Source of the DNA: an uncultured Pelagibacteraceae bacterium
GTDB lineage: Bacteria > Pseudomonadota > Alphaproteobacteria > Pelagibacterales > Pelagibacteraceae
Direction of reading: 5' to 3'
Length of the DNA: 45,835 bases
Assembly: GCA_902594655.1 (NCBI GenBank)
Contig: CACJMW010000007.1
Coordinates: forward strand, 1 to 45,835
In this document: one piece after another, positions 11,478-20,037 of the stretch
How positions within the stretch are numbered: position 1 is the stretch's first letter
Layout: each line of letters starts with the position of its first letter
The notes under the pieces: generated by a model
Told to the model about the DNA's origin: nothing
Database searches by the model: none
The model's input: the letters and a program-made list of their open reading frames with translations, nothing else
Position numbers and translations under genes: made by a program

Positions 11478-12022
11478 TTAAAAAAAAAACACTAACCCCA
11501 TTAATATTATCTGGAATTTTCATTTTTATGTTAGGTTTATCTTTTGCAGCTGTTCCATTGTATGATCTATTTTGTAGAGTAACTGGATTTGGTGGAACAA
11601 CACAGATTTCAAAAGAAGCACCAAAAATAATATTAGATGAAACAATAAATGTAAGGTTAGATACAAATGTAAATTCACAATTGGATTGGAAGTTTGAGTC
11701 AGAGGCAAATACGATGGAAGTTAAGCCAGGTAAAGTTTATAAAATTAAATTTAATGTTGAAAACCTAGGCAGTGAACCATCGTCAGGTGTTGCAAGCTAT
11801 AATGTTTCACCTTCTTCTTTTGGCGCATATTTCAATAAAATCGGCTGCTTTTGTTTTGAAAAACAAACATTAAATCCTGGAGAAAAAGCCAGCTATGATT
11901 TAGTTTTCTATTTAGATCCAGAACTGGTAAAAGATCCTAAAACTGCGAGAGTAGAGGATGTAACTATGTCCTATACTTTTTTCTCGTCAGATTATTATAA
12001 GCAAAGTAAAAAGGTAAACTAA
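11474..12022 (+). CDS. ctaG: Cytochrome c oxidase assembly protein, CuB copper chaperone
   Basis: This Cox11/CtaG protein delivers copper to the CuB site of subunit I. It has an N-terminal membrane anchor (about residues 9-28), followed at once by the family signature VPLYDLFCRVTGFGGTT (about 27-43), and an immunoglobulin-like periplasmic domain holding the copper-binding CFCFEKQTLNPGE (about 134-146). The 182-residue length is typical. The start overlaps the previous small gene by ATGA and the stop overlaps ctaE by one base, so stoichiometric translation along the operon is likely. Confidence 0.96.
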   Translation: MIKKKTLTPLILSGIFIFMLGLSFAAVPLYDLFCRVTGFGGTTQISKEAPKIILDETINVRLDTNVNSQLDWKFESEANTMEVKPGKVYKIKFNVENLGSEPSSGVASYNVSPSSFGAYFNKIGCFCFEKQTLNPGEKASYDLVFYLDPELVKDPKTARVEDVTMSYTFFSSDYYKQSKKVN

Positions 12023-12813
12023 TGTCAGCAGGTGAAAAAAAACACGATTACCATCTTGTAGATCCAAGTCCTTGGCCGATTTATACTTCATTTGCAACTT
12101 TAGTCTTGGCAGTTGGATCAATTTACTATTTCCACTCAAAAGTAATGTGGGCAATGATCCTTGGTTTAGCTCTTGTCTGTTATGGAGCTTTTATGTGGTT
12201 CAGAGATGTTGTGATTGAAGCTGAACATCAGGGTCATCATACTCCTGTTGTTCAAATTCATCACAGATATGGAATGACTTTATTCATTGCTTCCGAGGTA
12301 ATGTTCTTTGTTGCTTGGTTCTGGGCTTACTTTGATGCAAGTTTGTTTCCAAGTGAATTTACTGGAAACGTTTGGCCCCCAAAAGACATAGAGGTATTTG
12401 ATCCTTGGGATATTCCATTAATAAATACATTAGTATTATTATTGTCAGGAACTACAGTAACGTGGGCCCATCATGCTCTACTTGAGGACGATAGAATAGG
12501 TTTTATTCAAGGTTTATCATGGACAGTCTTTCTAGGTGTATGTTTCACAGCGTTACAAGCATATGAATATCAACACGCAACATTTGAATTTTCTAATCAT
12601 ATTTACGGTGCTACTTTTTATATGGCAACAGGGTTTCATGGTTTCCATGTAATCATAGGAACAATTTTTTTAGCAGTTTGCTTATGGAGAGGGAAATTAG
12701 GTCATTTTAATAAAGACCATCACTTTGGATTTGAGGCTGCTGCTTGGTACTGGCATTTTGTTGACGTAGTATGGCTATTCTTATTTGCAGCCATATATGT
12801 TTGGGGTAGTTAA
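12022..12813 (+). CDS. ctaE: Cytochrome c oxidase subunit III
   Basis: A 263-residue seven-helix subunit that stabilises the core oxidase and proton uptake. Typical pieces are the N-terminal HDYHLVDPSPWPI, the FIASEVMFFVAWFWAYF stretch (about 91-107) with the conserved Glu, GTTVTWAHHALL (about 143-154), FHGFHVIIGTIFL (about 208-220), and the C-terminal HHFGFEAAAWYWHFVDVVW with EAAAWYWHFVD conserved through mitochondria. It is coupled to ctaG by a one-base overlap, and a surf1 gene begins 11 bp after it. Confidence 0.97.
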   Translation: MSAGEKKHDYHLVDPSPWPIYTSFATLVLAVGSIYYFHSKVMWAMILGLALVCYGAFMWFRDVVIEAEHQGHHTPVVQIHHRYGMTLFIASEVMFFVAWFWAYFDASLFPSEFTGNVWPPKDIEVFDPWDIPLINTLVLLLSGTTVTWAHHALLEDDRIGFIQGLSWTVFLGVCFTALQAYEYQHATFEFSNHIYGATFYMATGFHGFHVIIGTIFLAVCLWRGKLGHFNKDHHFGFEAAAWYWHFVDVVWLFLFAAIYVWGS

Positions 12814-12824
12814 AACATACTAAT

Positions 12825-13478
12825 TTGAAACATAAACTTTCTTTTTCAATATTTGTCTATTCATTCATTCTAATATTCATCGCATTAGGAGTTTGGCAAC
12901 TATATAGACTTGAATGGAAACTCAATCTTATTTCAGAAATAAATAATGCAATTTCAAGCGAACCCGTTCAGTTTAATTCAAATAATATTAAAAATTTTCA
13001 AAAAGTTAGTTTCAAAGGAAAGATTGATAATGAAAAGATCATTTATTTATATAACTTAAACGAAGATGGTGAGCCTGGCTTTGATATTATTAATCCAATC
13101 AATATAGAAAATATAAATTTTCTCATAAATAGAGGATGGGTAAAAATAAGTGATAAAAACAAACCTTTTATTACCAACAATGAAAATTTTGTAGGAATTT
13201 TAAGAGAAAAATCAAAATCAAGCTATTTTAAGCCTGAAAACGATTTATCCGACAATTATTGGTTTAAATTAGAAGATGTTGATTTGGAAAAATATACAGG
13301 GTTAGCATTTTCAAATTATATTATTTATCTGAACGACTCAAATCCAACAAAAATTCCTAAACCAAAAAATATTTCTGCAAATTTATCAAATAATCATTTA
13401 AAATACGCATTAACTTGGTTTTCATTAGCGATTTCAATTTTTTTAATATATTTATATTTTAGAAAAAAAAATTACTAA
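12825..13478 (+). CDS. SURF1 family cytochrome oxidase assembly protein
   Basis: Surf1 proteins help place heme A into subunit I. This 217-residue protein has the expected two-helix hairpin architecture: an N-terminal helix ending in GVWQLYRLEWK (about 22-32), which is the family motif, a periplasmic domain with INRGWVKI, and a C-terminal helix introduced by HLKYALTWFSLAI (about 191-203), the second family motif. The start is TTG at 12825; no in-frame ATG lies nearby, and this start places the first helix correctly. It ends on the thrC ATG with one base overlap, so thrC is probably in the same transcript. Confidence 0.92.
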   Translation: MKHKLSFSIFVYSFILIFIALGVWQLYRLEWKLNLISEINNAISSEPVQFNSNNIKNFQKVSFKGKIDNEKIIYLYNLNEDGEPGFDIINPINIENINFLINRGWVKISDKNKPFITNNENFVGILREKSKSSYFKPENDLSDNYWFKLEDVDLEKYTGLAFSNYIIYLNDSNPTKIPKPKNISANLSNNHLKYALTWFSLAISIFLIYLYFRKKNY

Positions 13479-14851
13479 TGGAATATATAAGCACAAGAAA
13501 TAATCAGAAAAACTTTACTTTTAAGGATGTTTTCCTCAAAGGTTTGGCAGATGATGGAGGACTTTTTGTACCAAAGTCAATTAAACCTTTTAGTAAAGAA
13601 GAATTAAATCATCTGAACAGTCTGAGTTATAATGATTTAGCATCTGAAATAATTTATCCTTTTATTGGAGATTTTATGTCCAAAGATGAATTAATCTCTA
13701 CTATATCGAAATCTTACTCAAATTTTAGATCTAACGATGTCGTAAAAATCTGCAATTTAGGAAATTTAAAAGTTTTAGAATTATTTCATGGCCCAACACT
13801 TGCATTCAAAGATATTGCAATGCAATTAATAGGTAATTTTTATCAATACCATTTAGTAAATGATCAAAAAAAAATTAATATAATAGTGGCAACATCAGGT
13901 GATACAGGTGCGGCTGCTATTGATGCATTAAAAGGAAAAGATAATTTAAACGTGTTTGTGTTGCACCCAAATAATAGAATTTCACCAGTGCAAAGAAAAC
14001 TAATGACAATACACGAGGACAGCAATGTATTTAATATTGCAATAGATGGTAACTTTGATGATTGTCAAAATCTAGTAAAAGCAATGTTTAACGATGAAAA
14101 ATTTTCTAAAACAATTAATATGTCAGGCGTAAACTCAATCAACTGGGCAAGAATTATTGCTCAGGCAGTTTATTATTTTTATGCTTACTTTAAAGTTGGA
14201 AAAGGCCAACTTATATCTTTTTCTGTTCCAACAGGAAACTTTGGAGATATTTATGCAGGTTATTTGGCAAAAAAATTAGGTCTTCCGATTAATAAATTAA
14301 TCGTAGCTACAAATAAAAATGACATACTTCACAGGGCAATATCTGTTGGAGATTATACTCAAAAGAAAGTAGAGGAAACAAATACACCAAGTATGGATAT
14401 TCAGATAGCAAGTAACTTTGAAAGGCTTTTATATGATGTAAAAGATTGCAACTCAGATGTCACAAAGGATGTAATGAGTAAGATTAAAAACAATACATAT
14501 AAAATCGAAAAAAGTGATTTAGACGAGATCAAAAAGAATTTTATTTCTGAGATGCTTGATGAAAATGAAACTATTGAAATGATAAAGATAATTAACGATG
14601 AAAACCAAAAAGTAGTTGATCCTCATACTGCAGTTGGTATTGGAGCTGTAAGAAAACTTGGATTAGAAAAAAATTGCGTTGTATTGTCAACCGCACATCC
14701 TTGCAAATTTCCAAAAGCAATAGAGGATGCAATTTCAAAAACTGAGAATCTACCAGATAGTCTTAAATTTGTTAATGATCGAGAAGAAAAATTTGAAGTT
14801 CTTCCAAACGATTTAGAAAAAGTAAAAAACTATGTAATGAATTCGATATGA
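13478..14851 (+). CDS. thrC: Threonine synthase
   Basis: This PLP enzyme converts O-phosphohomoserine to threonine. The 457 residues match the long (E. coli/yeast) class. It opens with YISTRN, has FLKGLADDGGLFVP (about 21-34), the PLP lysine in HGPTLAFKDIAMQL (about 105-118), the phosphate loop in ATSGDTGAAAIDAL (about 137-150), and SVPTGNFGDIYAGYLAK (about 250-266). The ending DPHTAVGIGAV and STAHPCKFPKA is also typical. The pathway partner homoserine kinase (thrB) lies at 16169-17137 on the other strand, so the two enzymes are near neighbours but not in one operon. It is fused to the oxidase operon by a one-base overlap with surf1. Confidence 0.96.
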   Translation: MEYISTRNNQKNFTFKDVFLKGLADDGGLFVPKSIKPFSKEELNHLNSLSYNDLASEIIYPFIGDFMSKDELISTISKSYSNFRSNDVVKICNLGNLKVLELFHGPTLAFKDIAMQLIGNFYQYHLVNDQKKINIIVATSGDTGAAAIDALKGKDNLNVFVLHPNNRISPVQRKLMTIHEDSNVFNIAIDGNFDDCQNLVKAMFNDEKFSKTINMSGVNSINWARIIAQAVYYFYAYFKVGKGQLISFSVPTGNFGDIYAGYLAKKLGLPINKLIVATNKNDILHRAISVGDYTQKKVEETNTPSMDIQIASNFERLLYDVKDCNSDVTKDVMSKIKNNTYKIEKSDLDEIKKNFISEMLDENETIEMIKIINDENQKVVDPHTAVGIGAVRKLGLEKNCVVLSTAHPCKFPKAIEDAISKTENLPDSLKFVNDREEKFEVLPNDLEKVKNYVMNSI

Positions 14852-15333
14852 GACTAAAAATAAAAGATCAAATACCAGATACTGAAATTTTTCACTTAAT
14901 TGATGGAGAACCTAAACAAAATAAATTAAGTGAGATTTTAGGCAATGGTAAAATTATTTTGTTTGGTTTGCCTGGGGCGTTTACATCAACCTGCTCAAAA
15001 CTTCATCTTCCAGGTTTTGTAGCAAATGCTGATAAAATAAAAGCAAAAGGAATAAAAAATATATTTTGTATATCGGTAAATGACCCTTATGTAATGAATG
15101 CTTGGGGAGATGCTAATAATACAGAAGATAAAATTAAAATGTTATCAGATCCATATTTATTATTCACAAAAGCAATCGGCGCAGAAGTTGATAGAAATTC
15201 AAAAGGAATGGGTATTAGATCAAATCGTTATGCAATGGTCATTGAAAATTTAAAGGTTTTAAAAATTCAAGTTGAAAAAGAAACTAAACAATGCGGTCTG
15301 ACCTCAGCAGAAAGCATTTTAGAGATCCTTTAA
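14848..15333 (+). CDS. Peroxiredoxin, Prx5 type
   Basis: A 161-residue thiol peroxidase expected to reduce hydrogen peroxide or alkyl peroxides in the cytoplasm. The peroxidatic cysteine is in LPGAFTSTCSKLHLPGF (about 41-57), the exact Prx5 signature. A further cysteine in KQCGLTSAESIL near the C-terminus is at the place occupied by a Cys in some type II plant and bacterial enzymes. The ATG overlaps the thrC stop (ATGA), implying translational coupling at the tail of the oxidase-thrC transcript, where a peroxidase near respiratory genes makes sense. The reductant (glutaredoxin or thioredoxin) is not shown by the sequence. Confidence 0.92.
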   Translation: MRLKIKDQIPDTEIFHLIDGEPKQNKLSEILGNGKIILFGLPGAFTSTCSKLHLPGFVANADKIKAKGIKNIFCISVNDPYVMNAWGDANNTEDKIKMLSDPYLLFTKAIGAEVDRNSKGMGIRSNRYAMVIENLKVLKIQVEKETKQCGLTSAESILEIL

Positions 15334-15348
15334 TTTAATATTTCAAAT

Positions 15349-15645
15349 TTAAAGTTTAACTGGGCTCAATTCATACATTTGAACTATTTCGATACATTCA
15401 TCAAAAATAGGTTTTGCTATAGGATTATTGCCTGAAGCAAATTTCTTCATTTCTTCTTCATTATGAACCGAAACTTTAAACATAACATAGCTTTTATCTG
15501 GTGCTATTCCAGGAACTGTTTTTTCAACATGGGCAATTGTCTTTCTTACTGCCATTCCCTCATCTGACTGCATAAATCCCATAAACTTTTCAAATTTCCC
15601 TTCACCAGATTTAATTCTTGCTATTGCAAGCATTTCTTTTTCCAT
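15349..15645 (-). CDS. Small conserved-looking protein of unknown function (98 aa)
   Basis: I do not recognise this gene. The product is 98 residues, soluble, without signal peptide or membrane helix. The alternation MLAIARIKSGEG, KFEKFMGFM, SYVMFKVSVHNEEEMKKFA and CIEIVQMYEL suggests a small ferredoxin-like alpha/beta fold similar to dimeric alpha-beta barrel (ABM/NIPSNAP-like) proteins, but this is inference from secondary-structure pattern. It is a single gene with its own leader: a near-perfect ribosome binding site AAAGGAG five bases before the ATG and a GAGGG/CCCTC hairpin upstream. Strong binding sites are uncommon in this window, so high expression is likely. It ends 15 bp from the convergent peroxiredoxin stop. 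Confidence 0.85.
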   Translation of the reverse strand: MEKEMLAIARIKSGEGKFEKFMGFMQSDEGMAVRKTIAHVEKTVPGIAPDKSYVMFKVSVHNEEEMKKFASGNNPIAKPIFDECIEIVQMYELSPVKL

Positions 15646-15650
15646 ATTTA

Positions 15651-15657
15651 CTCCTTT
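15651..15657 (-). promoter_or_regulatory. Strong Shine-Dalgarno site of the 98-aa gene
   Basis: On the minus strand the bases read AAAGGAG, five bases before the ATG at 15645. It matches the anti-Shine-Dalgarno sequence over seven bases. Most genes here overlap their upstream neighbour or have only AT-rich leaders, so this site and that of atpE stand out. Confidence 0.85.
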
Positions 15658-15661
15658 CTTT

Positions 15662-15697
15662 GAGGGCGTTTTGTTTAATTCCCTCGGTTAGATAGTA
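15662..15697 (-). promoter_or_regulatory. Leader hairpin and possible -10 of the 98-aa gene
   Basis: The minus strand contains GAGGG (15685-15681) and CCCTC (15666-15662), a five-bp GC stem with a 14-base AT-rich loop, ending four bases before the ribosome binding site. Just upstream is TACTAT (15697-15692), an acceptable -10; the matching -35 position (TTTCAA, 15720-15715) is poor. If transcription starts about seven bases after the -10, the mRNA would begin at or next to the hairpin. Whether this is a stabilising 5' hairpin or a regulated element is not decided by sequence. Confidence 0.45.
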
Positions 15698-15746
15698 CCA
15701 TAAAATATATCTTTTTGAAAAGTTTCAGTGTTGCTAGGAGTTTTGA

Positions 15747-16169
15747 TTATAAGTTTGCCGCTCCTCTAGCAATTAAATCAACTTCGTTATTTAACTTATC
15801 AGTTGAATGCGCTTTTACCCAACTCCATTTAATATCAAATTCATTTACAAGCAAATCTAGCTCCACCCAAAGATCTTTATTTTTAACTTTTTGTTTACTA
15901 GCAGTTTTCCATCCATTTTTTTTCCAACTTAGAATCCACTCTGTTATTCCTGACTTTACATACTTAGAGTCTGTAAAAATTTGAACCTTGCTGCCTTTAG
16001 GAATTTTTTTTAGAGCTTTGATCGGTGCCAATAATTCCATTTGATTATTTGTTGTATCTTTTTTGCTTCCTTTTATTTCAATCTTTTTTCCATCATTTAT
16101 TATTATTGCTGCCCAACCACCTTTGCCTGGATTTCCTATACAGGAACCGTCTGTATAAATTTTTATCAT
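15747..16169 (-). CDS. rnhA: Ribonuclease HI
   Basis: This nuclease cuts the RNA strand of RNA-DNA hybrids. The 140 residues carry all four catalytic acids: Asp in IYTDGSCIGNPGKGGWA (about residue 6), Glu in NNQMELLAPIKAL (about 44), Asp in FTDSKYVKSGI (about 66) and the last Asp in NEVDLIARGAA (about 131). His in VKAHSTDKLNN is the conserved active-site His. It is the last gene of the long minus-strand run and is coupled to thrB by a one-base TAATG overlap. A separate RNase HII (rnhB) lies at 31664-32236. Confidence 0.96.
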   Translation of the reverse strand: MIKIYTDGSCIGNPGKGGWAAIIINDGKKIEIKGSKKDTTNNQMELLAPIKALKKIPKGSKVQIFTDSKYVKSGITEWILSWKKNGWKTASKQKVKNKDLWVELDLLVNEFDIKWSWVKAHSTDKLNNEVDLIARGAANL

Positions 16170-17137
16170 TATTTTAGATAATCCCTAAAATTATTTATGT
16201 TCTGATGATATTTTAATTTTTGAATATACTCTCTTGGATCTTTAATTTTTATATAAGCATCTTTTGGAGTATTTAAATAATCATATGCTCTTGTTAGTAA
16301 ATATCTAAGCGCTGAACCTCTACAAAGTATATTAAAATTTTTCTTCTCGCTATTATTTAGCTTCCGAATGCTTTCATATCCTTTAATCAAATTTGTAGAT
16401 TTGTTTTTATTTAAAAAATATTTTTTTCCTTTTTTATTAAAACATAAAGCATTAATACAAATCGAAAGTTCATAAGCCAAAAAGTCATTTGCTGAAAAAT
16501 AAAAATCTATAAGTCCATAATATTTTTTTTTGTAGAAAAAAATATTATCAATAAATAAGTCACAATGGATAATTCCAGAATTTAAGTTTTTTGGCCAAGA
16601 TTTTTTTAAAAACTTATATTCATTCCTCATGTTACTTAAAATATTGTTTTGAACTTTGTCTATTTTTTTATTTATACTAGAAAGTAATTTATTTAATTTA
16701 GGTACTGCCAATGCATTTTTTCTATAAAGCTTTAGTTTTCTTGATGCATTATGTAGTTTAGCTATATTTTTTCCTACAATAAAGCAATCTTTTGGTGATA
16801 AGTTTCTTTTATCTTTTCCGTTTAGAAAGCTTACAATGCAAGCGTTTTTATTTTTTAATTTTATAAGATGTTGTCCATTTATTGATTTAACTGGCTCTGG
16901 ACATTTAATTTTTAGTTTTGAAAGACCATACATTAACTTCATAAAAAAAGGCAAATCCTTTGCATCAACTCTCTTTTCAAAAATAGTTAAAATGTAATTC
17001 GCTCTTTTAGTTTTTATGAGGTAATTTGTATTCTCAATTCCTTTTTTAATGCCTGAAAAACTTAAAATTTTTCCTATATTAAATTTATTCTCAATTATTT
17101 GTATTTCAGTTCGATTAATTTTTGTATAAACAGCCAT
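16169..17137 (-). CDS. thrB: Homoserine kinase, aminoglycoside phosphotransferase-fold type
   Basis: This 322-residue protein is of the ThrB class that uses the APH kinase fold, common in alphaproteobacteria, and phosphorylates homoserine for threonine synthase. It begins MAVYTKI, has the nucleotide-lysine region NYILTIFEKRVDAKDLPFF (split: NYILTIFEKR, DLPFFMKLM), the Brenner-like catalytic segment GIIHCDLFIDNIFF (about 187-200) and the metal site LIDFYFSANDFLAYEL (about 208-223). The context is metabolic housekeeping: its ATG overlaps the ispH stop by one base. A general choline/aminoglycoside kinase is an alternative, but the full layout fits ThrB. Confidence 0.9.
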   Translation of the reverse strand: MAVYTKINRTEIQIIENKFNIGKILSFSGIKKGIENTNYLIKTKRANYILTIFEKRVDAKDLPFFMKLMYGLSKLKIKCPEPVKSINGQHLIKLKNKNACIVSFLNGKDKRNLSPKDCFIVGKNIAKLHNASRKLKLYRKNALAVPKLNKLLSSINKKIDKVQNNILSNMRNEYKFLKKSWPKNLNSGIIHCDLFIDNIFFYKKKYYGLIDFYFSANDFLAYELSICINALCFNKKGKKYFLNKNKSTNLIKGYESIRKLNNSEKKNFNILCRGSALRYLLTRAYDYLNTPKDAYIKIKDPREYIQKLKYHQNINNFRDYLK

Positions 17138-18078
17138 TAGTTTAATTTTTTTGGAATTTTAAAAACTATATCTTCTTTTATAATTTCAACTTCCTCAATT
17201 TCAACTTCATATTTTTCTTTAAGATTGCTTATGAAATTACTAACTAAAATTTCAGGGGCAGATGCTCCCGATGAGATACCAATAGTGTTGCACTTATTAA
17301 TTTGTTCATATGGAGTAGTGCTTTCTGAATGTATTAAAGACGAATTTTTACATCCTGAGTTTTTAGCTACTTCAACTAGCCTTACAGAATTTGATGAATT
17401 TCTACTGCCTATAACAAAAAACATTTCACACAACTTAGCAATATTTTTAACTGCACTTTGCCTGTTTGTTGTTGCATAACAAATATCTTCTTTCTTTGGT
17501 TCTTTGATTTTAGGAAACTTAGTTCTTAATTTGTTTATAATGTCTTTTGTATCATCTACAGATAAAGTTGTTTGTGTAACATAAGCTATATTCTTTTTTG
17601 TAGTTTTATAGTTTTCAACATCCTCAATTGATTCAATTAAGTCTATAGATCCATTTGGTAGCTGACCTATAGTTCCTACAACCTCTGGATGGTTTTTATG
17701 ACCAATTAATAAAATATGACTTCCTGCTTTATGTAAATTTTCAGCTTCTCGATGAACTTTTGATACCAAAGGGCAAGTTGCATCAACATAAGTCATCTTC
17801 AAATCTTCTGCTTCTGTTGGAACAGATTTTGGAACACCATGTGCAGAAAATATAACTGGTCTAGTTTTATCTTTTATCTCACTTAGTTCCTCAACAAAAA
17901 TAGCTCCAATTTTTTTTAGACTTTCTACAACATGTTTATTATGAACAATTTCGTGTCTTACATAAACAGGTGCACCAAATTTATCTATACTTTTTTTTAC
18001 TATTTCAATTGCTCTATCCACACCAGCACAAAAACCTCTGGGTGCAGCTAGCAAAATTTTTATTTTATGCTTATTCAT
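17137..18078 (-). CDS. ispH: 4-hydroxy-3-methylbut-2-enyl diphosphate reductase
   Basis: The last enzyme of the MEP pathway, making IPP and DMAPP with an iron-sulfur cluster. Cluster cysteines are in APRGFCAGVDRAIEI (about residue 15), DATCPLVSKVHREA (about 100) and ICYATTNRQSAV (about 200). Substrate histidines are in HEIVHNKHVV and HGVPKS. I chose the ATG at 18078 rather than an in-frame TTG at 18087; this gives 313 residues and overlaps the blh end by eight bases. Coupling to blh means that precursor supply and retinal formation are probably on one message. Confidence 0.95.
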   Translation of the reverse strand: MNKHKIKILLAAPRGFCAGVDRAIEIVKKSIDKFGAPVYVRHEIVHNKHVVESLKKIGAIFVEELSEIKDKTRPVIFSAHGVPKSVPTEAEDLKMTYVDATCPLVSKVHREAENLHKAGSHILLIGHKNHPEVVGTIGQLPNGSIDLIESIEDVENYKTTKKNIAYVTQTTLSVDDTKDIINKLRTKFPKIKEPKKEDICYATTNRQSAVKNIAKLCEMFFVIGSRNSSNSVRLVEVAKNSGCKNSSLIHSESTTPYEQINKCNTIGISSGASAPEILVSNFISNLKEKYEVEIEEVEIIKEDIVFKIPKKLN

Positions 18079-18964
18079 TATTCTCAATTAAATATTCCAG
18101 CAATATATGCGGAAAGGTCAAAGAGGCCAAACCAATAAATATTACTTTTGATATAGCACTATCCAAAAAATAATTATTCTTTAAAAATAATAGTGATATT
18201 AAGAACAAAATAGCAGTCAAAATTGTTAATGGCATTGCTTTTATTATAAATTCTTTAAATCCCTTTATAAAATTATTTTTATTAAGTTCATTTGATAACT
18301 TAAAAGAGTGTCTAATTGAATGTAAAAAACAAAAGTAAATCGTAAATGCTAGCACTGGAGTTAAAAAATAGTTTAGTAGTAAGATTGACATAAAATCCAT
18401 AATTAAAATTGATTTGATTTCTATTTGTTTATTCGACGAAATTAAAATATTTGCAAAAAAACTAACAATTATAAATAGACATAAAAACTGATCAGAAATC
18501 AAATAGCTCTGCGAAATGTTAAAGTTTAAGTTATTAAAAATCTCTAAAGTTTCAGTTTTGTGAAATAATAAAGGAGCCGTAATTACTAAAGAACCTTTTA
18601 AAAAATAAATCAAATTATGACCCGGCTTATAACTAATGAATTCAGAATCTTCCTTTCCAAAATGAAAAGATGCAACAATTAAAAAAACTAGTAATAAGAT
18701 TTTAGGAAACATAAGCCATAAAAAAATTATACTTAATCCTGTAAAAATATATAAAATATAAAATGTAATAGTCGACTTATAATTAAGTAATTTTATCAGT
18801 TTTTTTCCTTTTGTGTGATCCAAAGCTCCATGTGATATTCCAAGACTTAATATTAAGAATAAAGAAAAAATAAGTAAGTTGTTGTCTCTTAAATACTCAA
18901 AGGCAGATAAAAAAATACACGAATTAAAAAATATTAATGAGTGATAAAAATTTATTTTATTCAT
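18071..18964 (-). CDS. blh: Brp/Blh family beta-carotene 15,15'-dioxygenase
   Basis: This membrane enzyme cleaves beta-carotene into two retinal molecules. The 297 residues have about seven hydrophobic segments and the conserved iron-binding histidines: GISHGALDHTKG (about 42-53), VASFHFGKEDSEF (about 97-109), CFLHSIRHSFKLSNEL (about 210-225) and FPHILLEYL (about 283-291). The order crtI-crtB-crtY-blh upstream makes the assignment firm. Its natural user would be proteorhodopsin, which is not in this window. It follows crtY after five bases and its end overlaps ispH. Confidence 0.93.
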   Translation of the reverse strand: MNKINFYHSLIFFNSCIFLSAFEYLRDNNLLIFSLFLILSLGISHGALDHTKGKKLIKLLNYKSTITFYILYIFTGLSIIFLWLMFPKILLLVFLIVASFHFGKEDSEFISYKPGHNLIYFLKGSLVITAPLLFHKTETLEIFNNLNFNISQSYLISDQFLCLFIIVSFFANILISSNKQIEIKSILIMDFMSILLLNYFLTPVLAFTIYFCFLHSIRHSFKLSNELNKNNFIKGFKEFIIKAMPLTILTAILFLISLLFLKNNYFLDSAISKVIFIGLASLTFPHILLEYLIENNE

Positions 18965-18969
18965 ATGAA

Positions 18970-20037
18970 TTAAAAAATATTTTTAATAAAAATCCATTTT
19001 GGCATTTTTAAAATTATTCCTATATCTTCAAAAATATTACTTTTATTTGATAAAAATTTTATAATCGTTTTAGATGGAGCTTTAAACATATTTAAGAATA
19101 TTTCTGGCATTTTATCTGGGTATTTTTTTAAAACATTTAAAAATACATTATCAAGAAATTCATATTTTTTTCCAATATGATAAGGCTTTGAACTTTGAAT
19201 TTTTTCAATATTATTTACTATGTATTTACTATGATCTTGTATATTTAGAAAAGTATACCCTGTGCTCAGACGAGTCATGCCTCCCGCAGATCCAATATTA
19301 ATTTTATTTTTCTCAATTTGATAAATAGGGTAAAATAAAGGAATAGCACCTTCCTCTTGATAATTAATTTTATAATTTTTTATTTTAAGAGTTTCTTCAA
19401 TATATTTTTCCAATTGAGCATCATAGTCTTTTAATGACTTGTTATCCATTTTTGATAACCAGGTAGTTTCAATCAAAGCTTTATTTTTTGTAAATGGTAA
19501 AGTATAAAAAAAATGTACATTGTCTCTTTGATCACAATCAAAATCCATCAAGTTAAATATTTTATCGTCAAAAATATTTTTAGACGTTTCAATTTCTATT
19601 CCCTTAAAATGTTGCCAAATTTTTCCTTCATAATTTTCCTTAGCAGGAATGCTATTGAATATAATAGAATTATTTAAATTTAATTGATTTATATTTTTAA
19701 AAAATTCAATATTTTTGTTTTGTCTAATTTTATTTAAAATTTTATTATAAAATAATCCACTATCTATTGTTTGGTATGGATAATCTCTATTTAAAACTTT
19801 ATGTGATCCTGATTTAGAATTTATAGAAAAATTATTCCAAGTTTTGATTATACAATCATCAAAGTTATGGTTATTAACTTTCCAAAATGACCATGTCTTA
19901 TCTCTTTTATATTCATCTCTAATTTCAACAATCGCTAATTTTTTATTTTTAATTTTATTATTAATATCCAATTCATAGGCCAATGACAGACCCGCACAAC
20001 CACCACCTAAAATTACATAATCAAATTCTTTCATCAA
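18970..20037 (-). CDS. crtY: Lycopene beta-cyclase
   Basis: This flavoprotein cyclises both ends of lycopene to beta-carotene. The 355-residue protein begins with a dinucleotide fold DYVILGGGCAGLSLAYEL (about 5-22), has YKRDKTWSFW (about 43-52) typical of CrtY, YQTIDSGLFYNKIL (about 86-99), and the substrate-side signature GSAGGMTRLSTGYTFLNIQ (about 252-270). Its start lies 17 bases inside the end of crtB in another frame, a long overlap that suggests strong coupling. It feeds beta-carotene to Blh. Confidence 0.93.
   Translation of the reverse strand: MMKEFDYVILGGGCAGLSLAYELDINNKIKNKKLAIVEIRDEYKRDKTWSFWKVNNHNFDDCIIKTWNNFSINSKSGSHKVLNRDYPYQTIDSGLFYNKILNKIRQNKNIEFFKNINQLNLNNSIIFNSIPAKENYEGKIWQHFKGIEIETSKNIFDDKIFNLMDFDCDQRDNVHFFYTLPFTKNKALIETTWLSKMDNKSLKDYDAQLEKYIEETLKIKNYKINYQEEGAIPLFYPIYQIEKNKINIGSAGGMTRLSTGYTFLNIQDHSKYIVNNIEKIQSSKPYHIGKKYEFLDNVFLNVLKKYPDKMPEIFLNMFKAPSKTIIKFLSNKSNIFEDIGIILKMPKWIFIKNIF

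Noticed and set aside
15662-15685. preQ1 or SAM-type riboswitch in the leader of the 98-aa gene
   Set aside because: The stem near the ribosome binding site is suggestive, but the conserved loop and tail bases of those classes could not be found.
15715-15984. 89-residue plus-strand frame over rnhA
   Set aside because: RNase HI has all catalytic residues in the opposite frame; this frame has no recognisable content.
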